64,000 nucleotides of DNA from Actinobacillus sp. GY-402 (GCF_014843355.1 NZ_CP062137.1:2294001-2358000); one strand, 5' to 3'; counted from the first letter of the stretch, positions 7,868 through 18,293 are shown. Program-made: numbers and translations. Notes: generated by a model from the sequence alone, not told the origin.

Positions 7868-9529
7868 TTATGCGTTTTTATTGATGATGTGACCGAAATC
7901 CTGTTCGGGAGTGGTGAGCCCGCTTAAACCGAATTTCTCGTGTAATAACGCCATGACATTGTCGTTTAAAAACGCCGGTTTGCTCGGGCCGGAATACACA
8001 TTTTTCACGCCCAGAGCCAATAGCGTTAATAGCACGATGATGGCTTTTTGTTCGAACCAGGAAAGCACGATGGATAAAGGTAATTCGTTTAGGCCGATGC
8101 CTAATTTTTGCGAAAGCGTGACCGCTAACATGATGGCGGAATAGGTATCGTTACATTGGCCCGCATCCAATAAACGCGGAAGTCCGCCGTCGATAGTGCC
8201 GAAATCCAGTTTGTTGAAACGGTATTTACCGCAACCTAGGGTTAATACGGCGGTATCTTTCGGTAATGCGTAGGCTAAATCGGTGTAATAATGACGTTCT
8301 TCTTTATCGCCGTCACAACCGCCGATAACAAAAACATGACTTAATTTGCCCGCTTTGACCAGATCAATGACTGCGTCGGACGCGTCGATTAAGGTTTTGC
8401 GCCCGAAGCCTACGGTGATTAAATGTTCTAATTCCGTATATGGGAAACCGTCGCATTGCAACGCTTTTTCGATCACTTGTGAGAAATCGTGATTTTCCAA
8501 ATGGGTTACGCCCGGCCAGCCCACGATATTGCGGGTGAAAATGCGGTCTGCGTAATCGCCCACATTCGGGTCGATTAAACAGTTTGACGTCATCACGATG
8601 GCGCCCGGGAATCGGGCGAATTCTTTTTGTTGATTTTGCCAGCCCGAACCGAAGTTGCCCACTAAGTGTTTGTATTTCTTCAATTCCGGATAACCGTGAG
8701 CTGGCAGCATTTCGCCGTGGGTATACACGTTGATTCCCTTGCCTTCGGTTTGTTCCAATAATTCTTTTAAGTCTTTTAAATCATGGCCGGAAATTAAAAT
8801 ACATTTGCCTTTCACCGGACGAACGTTTACCGTTGCCGGCACCGGATTGCCGAAATGCTCGGTTTCGCCCGCATCCAGCATAGCCATCACTTTGAAATTC
8901 ATGGTGCCGATTGCCAGCGCTTTTTCCAATAATTCGTTCAAGTCGCTCGGTTGAGTGCCTAACCAGGACATAAAACCGTGATATTCCGCGTAAATATCGT
9001 TATCGAATTTATCTAACACATAGGCGTGCTCCATATAAGCCGCCGCGCCTTTTAAACCGTATAAACAAAGCAAACGTACACCGTGGGCTTCTTCGCCGAT
9101 TTCTGCGCGATCGGTATCCAGCGCGAATTGTTTTGCCTGCTGTGCCAATTGATCAACGGAAATGCCGTTTAACTCGATATTTGCCAACGGATGATCAATA
9201 TTCGGGTTCGGCTCGACTTCGCTGATCGCTTTAATTAATTGGTTACGATAAATTAAAGCTTGCTGCGCATAGCCGGCGATACGTACGGAATCGAAATTCA
9301 CATTGGTTAACGTTGAAAAGAATGCGCGCGGAGCGAAGGCGTCCGCTTCATGAATAATGATGTTGTGTTCACGGGCTTTTAACGCCCAGGCCGAAAGGCT
9401 GTGAAGACAAGCGATAAGTAAATCCTGAAGATCCGACGTTTCCGCCGTTTTGCCGCACATCCCCTGGGAAAAACTGCAACCGTTGCCCTTCGGCGTTACC
9501 ATGGTTTGTTCACATTGCACGCAGTACAT
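7868..9529 (-). CDS. hcp: Hybrid cluster protein (hydroxylamine/NO reductase)
   Basis: Iron-sulfur-oxygen protein that in enterobacteria acts as a high-affinity nitric oxide reductase and was earlier described as hydroxylamine reductase. The 553-residue sequence opens [10 protein letters not shown] with the N-terminal cluster motif C3-x2-C6-x11-C18-x6-C25, the arrangement of facultative anaerobes. Hybrid-cluster ligand regions such as [10 protein letters not shown] are present further on. GGAG seven bases upstream supports the start. It is followed by its reductase gene hcr. FNR-like and NarP-like sites lie 120-160 bases upstream, in keeping with induction during anaerobic nitrate or nitrite respiration. 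Confidence 0.96.
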   Translation of the reverse strand: MYCVQCEQTMVTPKGNGCSFSQGMCGKTAETSDLQDLLIACLHSLSAWALKAREHNIIIHEADAFAPRAFFSTLTNVNFDSVRIAGYAQQALIYRNQLIKAISEVEPNPNIDHPLANIELNGISVDQLAQQAKQFALDTDRAEIGEEAHGVRLLCLYGLKGAAAYMEHAYVLDKFDNDIYAEYHGFMSWLGTQPSDLNELLEKALAIGTMNFKVMAMLDAGETEHFGNPVPATVNVRPVKGKCILISGHDLKDLKELLEQTEGKGINVYTHGEMLPAHGYPELKKYKHLVGNFGSGWQNQQKEFARFPGAIVMTSNCLIDPNVGDYADRIFTRNIVGWPGVTHLENHDFSQVIEKALQCDGFPYTELEHLITVGFGRKTLIDASDAVIDLVKAGKLSHVFVIGGCDGDKEERHYYTDLAYALPKDTAVLTLGCGKYRFNKLDFGTIDGGLPRLLDAGQCNDTYSAIMLAVTLSQKLGIGLNELPLSIVLSWFEQKAIIVLLTLLALGVKNVYSGPSKPAFLNDNVMALLHEKFGLSGLTTPEQDFGHIINKNA

Positions 9530-9565
9530 AAAATCACTCCAAATGAAATAAACGGATAAAATAAA

Positions 9566-9584
9566 TCCTACTAAATAAGTAGGA
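9566..9584. promoter_or_regulatory. Palindrome in the hcp leader
   Basis: Perfect seven-base arms TCCTACT and AGTAGGA flank AAATA, 37-55 bases upstream of the hcp start codon. It could be an operator for an unidentified nitrosative-stress regulator or a leader hairpin. It does not match the NsrR consensus I know. Confidence 0.4.
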
Positions 9585-9650
9585 ATCTAAATGGATTGTA
9601 GAGCGTTTTAGTCGGAAATTAAAGTCACAAAACGAGAATCTGAGAGTTTA

Positions 9651-9686
9651 TTGATCTGGATCGTGTTAACTACTTATATCGAGGTA
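9651..9686 (-). promoter_or_regulatory. FNR-like and NarP-like sites upstream of hcp
   Basis: TTGAT-CTGG-ATCGT (9651-9664) matches 8 of 10 FNR half-site positions. TACTTAT-AT-CGAGGTA (9671-9686) matches the NarP 7-2-7 inverted heptamer pattern at 13 of 14 positions. A TTTAAT box at 9618-9623 (minus strand) is a candidate -10. A response regulator of NarP type is encoded at 17372-18001. Confidence 0.5.
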
Positions 9687-9690
9687 GAAA

Positions 9691-9715
9691 TTAAAAAGCC
9701 CTCGATTTCAAGGGC
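9691..9715 (-). terminator. Weak terminator after hemY
   Basis: Read on the minus strand: GCCCT (9711-9715), loop, AGGGC (9698-9702), then TTTTTAA. The stem has only five pairs but is G/C-rich and is followed by a T-run. Confidence 0.45.
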
Positions 9716-9761
9716 GTTAAAAGTGCGGGAAAAAAACGCAATGTTTTTTTAGCTAAGCGGT

Positions 9762-11000
9762 TTATTTGGCGGCAATTCTGGCCGGTTCCTTTTTCGCCGT
9801 CGCCATGGCGTTTTTCAGAATCTCCTCACGAATTTCCTTCGCGGTGACGATATCTCCGATTTGCTCAAACACATAAGCCGCCATGGTGGCGTCGTATTGT
9901 TGCCATTGATCCTTTTGCGCCAGAACTTTCTTAAACGCATCGCTGGCATGCATAAAATCATTGTTCCGTACAAACAAATAGCCCAACGCGCGTTGAATGC
10001 GGCATTGTTTGTTTTCCGGCAGATTGAGCGCGCTTTTTTCCAGCAATTTGATTAATTTACTACTGTCCACCGGCTGCAAGCGGGTAATCTGAGCCAATAA
10101 CGCATTGTTAAGTTCGGGCTCGTCTTCCACTTTTTTCAAGGTGTCGAGAGTCAGTTCGTAGGCTTTTTCATGATCGTTACAATCGATTAAACGGCGAATC
10201 AGCCCTACACGCACATAGTTGTCGTTACGGCGTTTGCGCGATTGATCATCCCACCATTCCAGCAAACCGTCCACGCCATCTTCGTTCATTTTTTCATCCA
10301 GCAAACCGTCTTCGGCTTCCCGTTGCAGCACGGTGAATTCCGTATCGGAATACAGACCTTCCGCTTGTTGCAGAATGTCGTCTAATGCGCTGTAAGCTTT
10401 TGATTTGCGATAAATTTCCACCGCAAGGCGCAATACTTCGGGATTCTTCGGTGCCAGGATCAGCAAACTGTCCACCGAGCTGCGAGCCGCCGGTAATTTT
10501 TGTTGTTGTAACAAAATCCGCGTGCGCGCCAATTCCACCAGTAAATTGTCCGAACCCGCCAATTCCGTGGCTTCAATTAAATATTTGTTGGCTGAAAAAT
10601 CGTCGCCCCGTTGTTGCGCCGCTTCCGCCGCTTTAATGAAATTTAAAATCGGTTCATCGGAATGTTTGGCGTTTTTACCGATTAATTTTTCCGCTTTGGA
10701 ATAATCGCCTTCGTTCATGCGCATTAGCCCTTCCAGCGTTTGTTTTTGCGCTTTCATTCGTTTGCGGCGACCGAACCAACCGTAAGTGCTGTTGCTTAAA
10801 CGGCAGAAACGGCTGACCAGCCATTCAACCCCGTAAATCACGGCTAAAGCGAAAACCAAGAAAATAATCAGGGTAACGATGGACAGTTCATAATTGTAAT
10901 TTTCGGTCTGGATCAGCACATAGCCTTGTTTTCCCGCCAAATAGGGCCCTGCGATTAAGCCGGCGAGCAAGGCTAACATTAAAAATAAGACTCTGAACAT
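9762..11000 (-). CDS. hemY: HemY, inner-membrane TPR protein of the hem operon
   Basis: A 412-residue protein with two N-terminal membrane segments (about residues 3-20 and 42-62) and a long cytoplasmic helical part with tetratricopeptide-like repeats (for example [20 protein letters not shown], then the C-terminal [14 protein letters not shown]). In enterobacteria hemY is the last gene of hemCDXY. Its exact role in tetrapyrrole synthesis is unsettled, and it should not be confused with protoporphyrinogen oxidase HemY of Gram-positives. The start has AAGGAG upstream. It follows hemX with an 11-base gap. Confidence 0.92.
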   Translation of the reverse strand: MFRVLFLMLALLAGLIAGPYLAGKQGYVLIQTENYNYELSIVTLIIFLVFALAVIYGVEWLVSRFCRLSNSTYGWFGRRKRMKAQKQTLEGLMRMNEGDYSKAEKLIGKNAKHSDEPILNFIKAAEAAQQRGDDFSANKYLIEATELAGSDNLLVELARTRILLQQQKLPAARSSVDSLLILAPKNPEVLRLAVEIYRKSKAYSALDDILQQAEGLYSDTEFTVLQREAEDGLLDEKMNEDGVDGLLEWWDDQSRKRRNDNYVRVGLIRRLIDCNDHEKAYELTLDTLKKVEDEPELNNALLAQITRLQPVDSSKLIKLLEKSALNLPENKQCRIQRALGYLFVRNNDFMHASDAFKKVLAQKDQWQQYDATMAAYVFEQIGDIVTAKEIREEILKNAMATAKKEPARIAAK

Positions 11001-11011
11001 GGTCTTGCTCC

Positions 11012-12430
11012 TTATGGGTTTTCAGCCGGTTTATCTTCGGCGTTATCGGCTTTCGGCTTGCTGTCTTCGGCTTTAGCGTCTTCAGCTTTCGGGGCGGTAT
11101 CTTTTTCGGTTCCGGATTTTGCATCGGCCGCCTTTTCTTCGCCTTTTATTTCTTTAGCCGCCGCCTGATTGGCTTCAGTTAAGCCTTTATCGGCGGAGAT
11201 CTCGATTTTTTGCACTTCCTGCGGTTTTTTGTTTAGTAATTTGTCGAGAGCGTTCAAACTGCTGAGCTGATTCGGCACATCCACATAAATGGATTGTTCC
11301 GCCAGTTCATCTACGGATTTCAGGAAATTTTTCGCCACTTCGGTTTCCGTATCGAAATAACTGCGCACCCAGGCGGCAACGGTTTCCAGGGATTGTTTGT
11401 ATAATTCGTTTTGTTGACGCGGCACGGCAAGAATGGCGATTTGCAGCCGCAGACGGATATTTTCACGCAGATAAATATCCTGATTCGGCGCCAGCAACGC
11501 CTGTGTCATTTTATCCGTGCGCGGCGAAATACGAATGAAATGGTTTAAGAAAGAAGTGGCGGTTCTTTGTAGATTGTTTTTCCAGTCCGTCACGTCGTCG
11601 GAAACCTGTTCGTCCTGTGCCTGCGAACCGTCATCACCGAAATTCACGTTCATCGCCACCAGTTCGTCTACGGAATTCGCCAGTTGCGATAAACGTTGCA
11701 TGACCGCATTTTGATCCACGCTGTCTACGGATAACAATTGTTTTAAATCCGTATTAATGGCGGCGCGCACGGTTTTTGCTTCGGGTTCGGAAACTTTAGC
11801 CAGCACTTCGTCGGAAATTTTCAGCAAGGCGATGCTGGTTTCCACATCATTATCCAGCAGCAGTTTGCGTAATGCGTTGTTAAGCAGGAAATCCGCTTCG
11901 GACAGTAACCATTCGCTCGGCTGGGCGTTCATATTGCTTGCCACGTTTGTCACCTGCGTTTGCAAGGTGGATAACGCCGTTTCCTTATCCGATAGCGAGC
12001 GTTCCAGAACGGCCAGTTTTTCATCGGTTGTTTTCAGCCCGTTCACCAGTTTGGTTAACTGCTCGTTATCCTGTGCGATATTCGGCAGAGTATTTGAAGC
12101 GTTCTCAGCCGCCGTTTTTTCGATTTGGCTTTCAAGTGCGGTCAATTTTTGGTTAATTTTTTCCACTTCCTGTTGACCGAAATAATAACCGGCGCCTCCG
12201 ACGCCCAAGGCCACAAGCAAAGCCAGAAAAGCTAAGCCGGCACCGCCTTTCTTCACCACGACGGTTTCTGTTTTAGGCGCGTCCGTTTTGGGTGTGCCGT
12301 TGGATGAAGTATTCATTTTTTCCGCCCCTTGTTCACTTTTTGACCGCTCGGTTTTGGCATACTCTTTTTTCGCTAAAATCGGCTCGTCCGCCTTGATTTC
12401 TGCGGTTGGGATGTCTTTTTTGTCGCTCAT
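11012..12430 (-). CDS. hemX: HemX, membrane-anchored coiled-coil protein of the hem operon
   Basis: A 472-residue protein with a polar N-terminal stretch of about 60 residues, one membrane segment ([20 protein letters not shown]) and a coiled-coil that begins right after it ([20 protein letters not shown]). A helical domain follows, ending in an unusual tail of about 60 residues made almost entirely of Ala, Glu, Asp, Lys and Pro. It is often annotated as uroporphyrinogen C-methyltransferase, but no SAM-binding methyltransferase motif is visible, so that name should be avoided. AAGGAA precedes the start. Third gene of hemCDXY. The function is thought to be support or scaffolding of haem synthesis, not proven. 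Confidence 0.9.
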   Translation of the reverse strand: MSDKKDIPTAEIKADEPILAKKEYAKTERSKSEQGAEKMNTSSNGTPKTDAPKTETVVVKKGGAGLAFLALLVALGVGGAGYYFGQQEVEKINQKLTALESQIEKTAAENASNTLPNIAQDNEQLTKLVNGLKTTDEKLAVLERSLSDKETALSTLQTQVTNVASNMNAQPSEWLLSEADFLLNNALRKLLLDNDVETSIALLKISDEVLAKVSEPEAKTVRAAINTDLKQLLSVDSVDQNAVMQRLSQLANSVDELVAMNVNFGDDGSQAQDEQVSDDVTDWKNNLQRTATSFLNHFIRISPRTDKMTQALLAPNQDIYLRENIRLRLQIAILAVPRQQNELYKQSLETVAAWVRSYFDTETEVAKNFLKSVDELAEQSIYVDVPNQLSSLNALDKLLNKKPQEVQKIEISADKGLTEANQAAAKEIKGEEKAADAKSGTEKDTAPKAEDAKAEDSKPKADNAEDKPAENP

Positions 12431-12439
12431 CGTGTTTCC

Positions 12440-13198
12440 TTATTTTTCTGCTAATTCCGCTAACATTTTCACCAATGTTGCATTATCCGCTTTTGGTGCA
12501 ATCAAAATTTGCCGTTTTTGCCAACCGGCCCGTTCGGCTGATTTGGCCACCCGCCAACTTGAAGTGACTAATCGGCACTGCGTCAGCCAATCCCGTTCAC
12601 CGGCCGGCACAAAATCCGTTAAACGGGTTAAAATGTCACCGCTGGTTGCGATAATCGTGTTAATCCCGGAACGCTGACATAAATTCGTTTGTTCTATGGG
12701 ATCGTATTCTACGGGAACGCGTTGATAACATTCGACAATCTCAACCTGAGCCCCGCGTATCGCGGCTTGGGCGGGAAACAGTTCCCGGCCGCCGTTGCCG
12801 CGCAGAATCAGCACGGTTTTTCCCGTTAATTGCCGCATTTGCGGCAATGCCAGTAACCCTTCGCTATTTTCGTGCGCGTAGGGATAATGCACGGCTTGTT
12901 CGCTTTGTTCGCAAAAATATTCCGCCGAACTTTGCCCGACGGCAAAATAAGTTAAATCCTGACGCCAGCGGAATCCCGTATTACGCAGCGTTTCGGCGGC
13001 AAATTCCACCGCATTCGGCGAGACGGCGAAAACGAAATCGCCGGCTTTTAGCTGAGTCAGTTTATTCGGTAATTCGTTGAGTTCCCGACCGGCCGAAATG
13101 CGGAACAGCGGCATGTGCAACGCCGCTACGCCCGCTTTATTCAGCGCTTCCGTTAATTGTTCGCCGCGAGTGTCGGGGCGTGTGACCAAAACCGCCAT
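12440..13198 (-). CDS. hemD: Uroporphyrinogen-III synthase
   Basis: Cyclises hydroxymethylbilane to uroporphyrinogen III with inversion of ring D. The 252-residue product begins MAVLVTRPDTRGEQLTEALN, the typical VTRP opening, and has the two-domain HemD pattern with a C-terminal TIIATSGDILTRLTDF region. The sequence family is highly divergent, so position after hemC adds weight. The ribosome site is weak, and the gene lies 19 bases after hemC, consistent with cotranscription. Confidence 0.93.
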   Translation of the reverse strand: MAVLVTRPDTRGEQLTEALNKAGVAALHMPLFRISAGRELNELPNKLTQLKAGDFVFAVSPNAVEFAAETLRNTGFRWRQDLTYFAVGQSSAEYFCEQSEQAVHYPYAHENSEGLLALPQMRQLTGKTVLILRGNGGRELFPAQAAIRGAQVEIVECYQRVPVEYDPIEQTNLCQRSGINTIIATSGDILTRLTDFVPAGERDWLTQCRLVTSSWRVAKSAERAGWQKRQILIAPKADNATLVKMLAELAEK

Positions 13199-13217
13199 AA
13201 TTTAACCGTTGCTTCGT

Positions 13218-14150
13218 TTAATCGTTATACACGTCCGCCAGAATCTTGTCCGCGCCCTGGGCTAATAATTGTTCCGCGATTCGCACGCCTAAAACTTCGG
13301 CATTTTTGACCGCACTTTTCCCTTCGGCGCGAATGATTTTTGAGCCGTCCAACGCGCCGACTAATGCGCGCAAATGCAATTCGTCGCCGTTCAGCACGGC
13401 GTAACCGCCGATAGGCACCTGACAACCGCCCTGCAGACGATTATTCATCGCCCGTTCCGCTAAAACGCAAGCGGTGGTTTCCGCATCCGCCAGCGGCGCC
13501 AATAATTTTTGTACGCGCTCATCGCCGGTGCGGCATTCGATGCCTACGGCGCCTTGTCCGGCCGCCGGCAGCGAAATTTCCGTTTCAATAAAGGAAGCAA
13601 TCCGTTCGCGCATGCCTAAACGAATCAAGCCCGCCGACGCTAGAATAACGGCGTCATAATCGCCTTTATCCAGTTTGCTCAAGCGCGTCCCCACGTTGCC
13701 GCGCAGAGATTGAACTTTTAAATCCGGTCGCAGCGTTTTCAACTGACATTGGCGGCGTAAACTCGAGGTGCCCACGATCGCACCGGGCGGTAGTTCGTGT
13801 AAAGAACGATAACGGTTCGATACGAACGCATCGCGCGGATCTTCGCGTTTACAGATAACGCTTAATCCCAAACCGGCGGGAAATTCCATCGGCACGTCTT
13901 TCATGGAATGCACGGCGATATCCGCTTCGCCGTTTAATAAAGCGTTTTCCAGCTCTTTTACAAACAACCCTTTACCGCCGATTTTTGCCAGCGGCGTGTC
14001 TAAAATGACATCGCCTTTGGTGACCATCGGCACTAACTCAACGGTTAAATCGGGATAAATTTCAGTTAAACGATCTTTCACAAAATTTGCCTGCCACAGC
14101 GCCAACGGGCTTTGACGGGTCGCAATTTTTAATTTTTCCTGGCGCATCAT
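13218..14150 (-). CDS. hemC: Hydroxymethylbilane synthase (porphobilinogen deaminase)
   Basis: Joins four porphobilinogen units into hydroxymethylbilane using a covalently bound dipyrromethane cofactor. The cofactor cysteine is Cys243 in [12 protein letters not shown]. The active-site segment HSMKDVP (81-87) and substrate-binding arginines in GTSSLRRQ (127-134) are present. The length of 310 residues is normal. Two adjacent ATG codons (14150 and 14147) could start it. First gene of hemCDXY, divergent from cyaA as in enterobacteria, so the 400-base gap between them should hold both promoters. Confidence 0.97.
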   Translation of the reverse strand: MMRQEKLKIATRQSPLALWQANFVKDRLTEIYPDLTVELVPMVTKGDVILDTPLAKIGGKGLFVKELENALLNGEADIAVHSMKDVPMEFPAGLGLSVICKREDPRDAFVSNRYRSLHELPPGAIVGTSSLRRQCQLKTLRPDLKVQSLRGNVGTRLSKLDKGDYDAVILASAGLIRLGMRERIASFIETEISLPAAGQGAVGIECRTGDERVQKLLAPLADAETTACVLAERAMNNRLQGGCQVPIGGYAVLNGDELHLRALVGALDGSKIIRAEGKSAVKNAEVLGVRIAEQLLAQGADKILADVYND

Positions 14151-14427
14151 ATCCGGATCTTATTTGGTCATAAACTGTGGTTATCCTAACATAAAATTCG
14201 GGCGAATTGTTCAACATCTTGTTTGCGATCTTTATCCGATATATAGGAAAAATAAATCGGGGCGAGTTTGCTGTTCCAACAAAAGGCAGGCGGCGGCGAA
14301 GAGAACGGCAAAATTCGCGATGTTCAAAGACGGCGCTCAAATCGTACATATCATCGGCGCCATCATTGACAGCGCACAACAAGGAAAATGGGTCGTGGTG
14401 AAATAATTTTCGCTACGATAGCAATAT
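14151..14427. other. Gap between hemC and cyaA without a clear gene
   Basis: The region should contain the hemC promoter. A possible plus-strand reading frame (14164-14406) encodes about 80 residues with a regular-looking end (KFAMFKDGAQIVHIIGA) and stops just before a paired uptake-sequence terminator. It lacks a clear ribosome site or recognised family. It may be a decayed remnant. I see no strong CRP site here. Confidence 0.4.
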
Positions 14428-14469
14428 AAAGTGCGGTCAAAAAAATCAATGTTTTTTTAACCGCACTTT
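14428..14469. terminator. Paired uptake-sequence terminator upstream of cyaA
   Basis: AAAGTGCGGT (14428-14437) and ACCGCACTTT (14460-14469) form an inverted pair. Facing A7 and T7 tracts extend the stem around TCAATG. It would stop transcripts entering the cyaA leader from the left, and also carries two uptake cores. Confidence 0.8.
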
Positions 14470-14556
14470 CCTTGATTTTCGTCAAGGGATAAATTTGCTA
14501 ATTCTGAGAAAAGTGCTAGAGTATTGCCGACTCCTCATTTACACAGGTAAGCTTTA

Positions 14557-17097
14557 TTGAAGTACGATCTTGAGTTTGCCAGGAAGCAGGTTGCTGATTT
14601 GGAACGGTTTCGCTTCTTTCGAGCGTTATCCGGAACAACGGACGAATTCCGTTACGTTTTTCAGCTCATCGCTTTGCTTCTGCACGCCAATCATCCGAAT
14701 TTGCCCGGGTTCGTCGCCAACGCGCCCACGGGAATCGCTGACTTCAAATTAACCGATTATCAGCGCCATTATTTACACGAGCTGCTGGCGCAATCGCCCG
14801 ACGTTCAATTCTCTCAGATTTTTGACCGCACTTCCCACGCTATCGACGGCGTTTATGTGATGGGCAGCATTGCTTCCATCGCGCAAACTTCTTCGTCGGA
14901 TTTGGATATTTGGGTGTGCCTGCGAAACGGCTTGAAAGCTCGCGAGCGGAAAAAATTGCAACAAAAAGCGACCGCACTTCAGAACTGGGCGAAGCAGTTT
15001 GAAGTGGATGTCAATCTGTTTTTGATGGATCAAAACCGCTTCCGTAATTTTCAGTCGTCCGGCGTGATGACGGAAGAAAATTGCGGCTCGGCGCAATATA
15101 TGCTGTTACTGGACGAATTTTACCGTTCGGCAATCCGGCTGGCCGGCAAGCCGCTATTGTGGCTGCATTTGCTGGTGGAAGACGAGAAAAACTACGAATC
15201 GGAAGTGGAAGATTTAGTCCGCCGCGGCGAAATCGATCCGCAGGAATGGGTGGATTTCGGCGGGTTGAGCAAATTTTCCGCCAATGAATATTTCGGCGCC
15301 GGTTTGTGGCAGCTGTATAAAGGGATTGATGCGCCTTACAAATCGGTGATCAAGATCCTGTTATTGGAAGAATATTCCTGGGAATATCCGAACACGCGGC
15401 TGATTGCCTCGGATTTCAAATTCCATTTATTGATGGATCACACCGAAGATCATCATTTTGACCCTTATCTTGAAATGCTCGAGCGGGTGACGAATTATTT
15501 AACCTACCGTAAAGATTTCAAACGGTTGGAAGACGTGCGCCGTTGTTTTTATCTGAAATCGACGGAAGACTGGTGGTATCATAGCGAATCCAACTGGCGG
15601 ATGGAGCTGATTAACCGGTTGGCGCAGGATTGGGGTTGGTCGAAAGAAACGATTCAGGATTTGAATCTGCGCCCGTTCTGGAAAATCAAACGAGTGAAAC
15701 AATCTTACGGCAAATTAATGCAAATGCTGATGATCAGTTATCGCAATCTGATCGATTTTGCCCGCAAACACCACGTGGATGCCAATATCGTGCCGCAGGA
15801 TATCAGCATTCTTACCCGGAAAATCTATACCGCTTTTGAAGAACTGCCGGGCAAAGTTTTACTGATTAATCCGCAGATTTCCACGGATTTGTCGGAGCCT
15901 TATCTTACATTCGTTGAAGTCACCGCAACGGATCGCCCGGTGAAAAAAGGTTGGTACATGCTGAATCAGGCGCCCGAAATTTCGGGCTTCAGCCATCCGC
16001 GTTACACGGAATACAGCGCAACCCTGCACAAACTGGTGGCGTCGGTGTATTTCAACGGACTGCTTACGCCGAACACTCAGTTATACATTCAAAGCCCGAA
16101 CGTCAGCTTATCGACGTTACAGGAATTTATTACCAATCTGGCGGAAACCCTGCCCGTTCGCGTACCGCCGCCGACCAATGACGATTTACATCATCCTTGT
16201 GAAATTCGTCAGTTAATGGTGGCGATTAATCTCAGCTGCGATCCGACCAAACAACTGACGGACAGTAAAACGCCGATTCAACAAAGCGACTTGTTCAGCT
16301 TCGGCACAGAACAGCAGAATCTGGTGGGTTCCATCGATTTTATTTATCGTAATTTGTGGAATGAAATTCGCACTCTGCATTTTGAAGGACCGAATGCGAT
16401 TCTGATGGCGTTAAAAGTGTTATCCAACAAAATTCATCACGGTTCGACCGCACTTGCCGATATTGCAGTGTACAGTTACAGCCGGCATTACCGACGTTCT
16501 CTGGGCAATATTGTGACCGCTCTAATCAAAAAATGTATCGACATCCAATTGGGCATCAACCAACCTTCAAACACCCAAAGCATGTTGCGGGTGGCGGGGA
16601 AAAACTGGCAGTTCTTTTTTGAAGAACGCGGCATTAGCCTGCAGGAATTACCGGAAAGTCAGGTTCTGCCGGAAAATAATCTGGATGAGGAATTGCAGGC
16701 GGAAATCAATGAAAACGACAACGTTTTGCCTGTTCAGAGCGAACAGAATCCGCCGGAGAAATTACAATATCCGGCGGAAATCGACAGTTTTGCCAGTGAA
16801 GGTTTTTTACAATTTTTCTTTGAAGACAATAACGATGACACCTTCAATGTGTACATCCTGGACGAAAAGAATCACATCGAAATTTATCATCGTTGTGACG
16901 GTGAAAAAGAACAAAAAATCAACGAAATCAATCACATTTATACTAATGCGGATTCTTCCGGCAACAATCCGTACGGGATTATCCAACGGAATTTTAATTA
17001 TCCGCAGTTTTACCGGATTATTCACAACCGCTATTATGAAGGCAGTAATCCGCCGGTTCATATCGTACCGTTCCAACGCCAGGCAAAATATACGTAA
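14557..17097 (+). CDS. cyaA: Class I adenylate cyclase, TTG start
   Basis: Makes cyclic AMP for the CRP regulator, whose probable sites are seen at the glucuronate and arabinose promoters here. The 846-residue protein (E. coli CyaA 848) has the nucleotidyltransferase-like catalytic N-terminus with GSIASIAQTSSSDLDIW near residues 103-119, and a long C-terminal regulatory half with DISILTRKIY and PHYSYSRHYRR-like conserved class I segments. The start codon is TTG at 14557, with AGGTAA six bases upstream. E. coli cyaA also starts with a weak UUG, so the feature appears conserved and keeps enzyme levels low. Three uptake cores lie in the coding region. Confidence 0.96.
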   Translation: MKYDLEFARKQVADLERFRFFRALSGTTDEFRYVFQLIALLLHANHPNLPGFVANAPTGIADFKLTDYQRHYLHELLAQSPDVQFSQIFDRTSHAIDGVYVMGSIASIAQTSSSDLDIWVCLRNGLKARERKKLQQKATALQNWAKQFEVDVNLFLMDQNRFRNFQSSGVMTEENCGSAQYMLLLDEFYRSAIRLAGKPLLWLHLLVEDEKNYESEVEDLVRRGEIDPQEWVDFGGLSKFSANEYFGAGLWQLYKGIDAPYKSVIKILLLEEYSWEYPNTRLIASDFKFHLLMDHTEDHHFDPYLEMLERVTNYLTYRKDFKRLEDVRRCFYLKSTEDWWYHSESNWRMELINRLAQDWGWSKETIQDLNLRPFWKIKRVKQSYGKLMQMLMISYRNLIDFARKHHVDANIVPQDISILTRKIYTAFEELPGKVLLINPQISTDLSEPYLTFVEVTATDRPVKKGWYMLNQAPEISGFSHPRYTEYSATLHKLVASVYFNGLLTPNTQLYIQSPNVSLSTLQEFITNLAETLPVRVPPPTNDDLHHPCEIRQLMVAINLSCDPTKQLTDSKTPIQQSDLFSFGTEQQNLVGSIDFIYRNLWNEIRTLHFEGPNAILMALKVLSNKIHHGSTALADIAVYSYSRHYRRSLGNIVTALIKKCIDIQLGINQPSNTQSMLRVAGKNWQFFFEERGISLQELPESQVLPENNLDEELQAEINENDNVLPVQSEQNPPEKLQYPAEIDSFASEGFLQFFFEDNNDDTFNVYILDEKNHIEIYHRCDGEKEQKINEINHIYTNADSSGNNPYGIIQRNFNYPQFYRIIHNRYYEGSNPPVHIVPFQRQAKYT

Positions 17098-17371
17098 TGC
17101 CGGCTTTCCGGAGAAACCCGCGTTTTATTCGCAACGTTTGGAAGGTTTGTTTCGCTTAGCGTAAAGTGCGGTCAAAAAACGTCGCTTTTTTTATGCGTAA
17201 TCGCCAGTGCGATTACTTATGGCTTCGCCACCGTTGGCAAAGCCAACGTTCAAAAAGCGTTGCTTTTTGTGACCGCAGTTTACGGAAATCTCCCGGTCGC
17301 GGGGCGGTTCGCTAGATCATCACCACAGATTGGTCTATAATTCATCAAATTACAGGAAACGGGTACCGAAG
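17098..17371. other. Repeat-rich gap between cyaA and narP
   Basis: Contains an uptake core (17164-17172) after cyaA, then hairpins CGTTGGC-AAA-GCCAACG (17232-17248) and CAAAAAGC-GTT-GCTTTTTG (17251-17269). The second is terminator-like. A TATAAT box at 17336-17341 is a candidate -10 for narP, giving a short leader; its -35 is poor. Confidence 0.5.
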
Positions 17372-18001
17372 ATGACAGAAAAAACGAAAGTGCTATTGAT
17401 TGACGATCATCCGTTAATGCGTCGCGGAATCAAGCAACTTATTGAATTAGATGAGATTTTTGAAGTAATCGGCGACGCGGGAAACGGCAACGACGGAATC
17501 AGTTTAGCCCTGCAGCTTGACCCCGATTTAATCGTGTTGGATCTCAATATGAAAGGGTTGTCGGGACTGGATACGCTGAAAGCGTTGCGCAACGAAGGCG
17601 TAGACGCGCGTATCGTGATTCTCACCGTATCCGACGCTAAAAACGATATTTTCGCGTTAGTCGACGCCGGCGCCGACGGTTATTTACTGAAAGATACGGA
17701 GCCGGATGTTCTGCTTGCTCAGTTAAAACGCATTGCCGGCGGCGAAGTGGTGCTAAGCGACAGCATCAAAGATTTGCTGCTTGAGCGTCATTCCAGCAAA
17801 GATCCGATTTATTCCCTCACCGACCGTGAAATGGACGTGTTGCAGCAAATCGCCACCGGTTTATCCAACAAACAAATTGCCGGCAAATTATTTATTTCGG
17901 AAGAAACGGTGAAAGTCCATATTCGCAATCTGTTGCGCAAATTAAATGTCCATTCGCGGGTTGCCGCCACCGTGCTTTACTTGGAGCACAAGGGCAATTA
18001 A
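17372..18001 (+). CDS. narP: Nitrate/nitrite response regulator NarP
   Basis: Two-component response regulator of 209 residues from the ATG at 17372 (MTEKTKVLLIDDHP). The receiver domain has the acidic pair DD11-12, the phosphoacceptor Asp57 in IVLDLNM and Lys in LLKDTEP. The C-terminal LuxR-type helix-turn-helix spans about 145-205 (LTDREMDVLQQIATGLSNKQ). An in-frame ATG 14 codons earlier is rejected because family similarity begins at MTEK. Its partner sensor kinase is not adjacent, as in Haemophilus and E. coli where narQ is separate. A NarP-like 7-2-7 site lies upstream of hcp in this window. Confidence 0.93.
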   Translation: MTEKTKVLLIDDHPLMRRGIKQLIELDEIFEVIGDAGNGNDGISLALQLDPDLIVLDLNMKGLSGLDTLKALRNEGVDARIVILTVSDAKNDIFALVDAGADGYLLKDTEPDVLLAQLKRIAGGEVVLSDSIKDLLLERHSSKDPIYSLTDREMDVLQQIATGLSNKQIAGKLFISEETVKVHIRNLLRKLNVHSRVAATVLYLEHKGN

Positions 18002-18013
18002 TTCCTCTTTGGC

Positions 18014-18042
18014 AAAAAGCACATTGAGAAATGTGCTTTTTT
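18014..18042 (+). terminator. Terminator after narP
   Basis: Stem AAAAAGCACAT (18014-18024), loop TGAGAA, ATGTGCTTTTT (18031-18041) followed by T. Strong intrinsic terminator 13 bases after the narP stop. Confidence 0.88.
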
Positions 18043-18293
18043 CTTGCCTGAAATAAAGAAAACCTTGGATTTCACCGTAATTTGACGATAAAAGTGCGGG
18101 CAAAAAAAGCGACGTTTTTTGAACCCGGCTTTTGCGCCCGGTTTCTAAGCAAACAAATCCTTCGAATAAACCGCCGAGAATTTTATCCTCAAGGAGAAAT
18201 ACCATCAGGTTGCGCTCGAAACGGCGTAACTTGAACAACCCGCATTCAACCATTAGAATAGGTCGCAATCGCATTGTTATCATCGGAATATTT

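Noticed and set aside
11012-12430. HemX as uroporphyrinogen-III C-methyltransferase
   Set aside because: No methyltransferase motif; the sequence is an anchor, coiled coil and acidic tail. The name is a common misannotation.
14164-14406. Small plus-strand gene between hemC and cyaA
   Set aside because: About 80 codons ending before a terminator, but no convincing ribosome site or family; the region must also hold the hemC promoter. Kept only as a note.
16619-17164. 181-codon frame overlapping the end of cyaA
   Set aside because: It overlaps well-supported cyaA sequence in another frame and its composition (runs of Lys, Arg, Thr, Ile) is that of a shadow frame.
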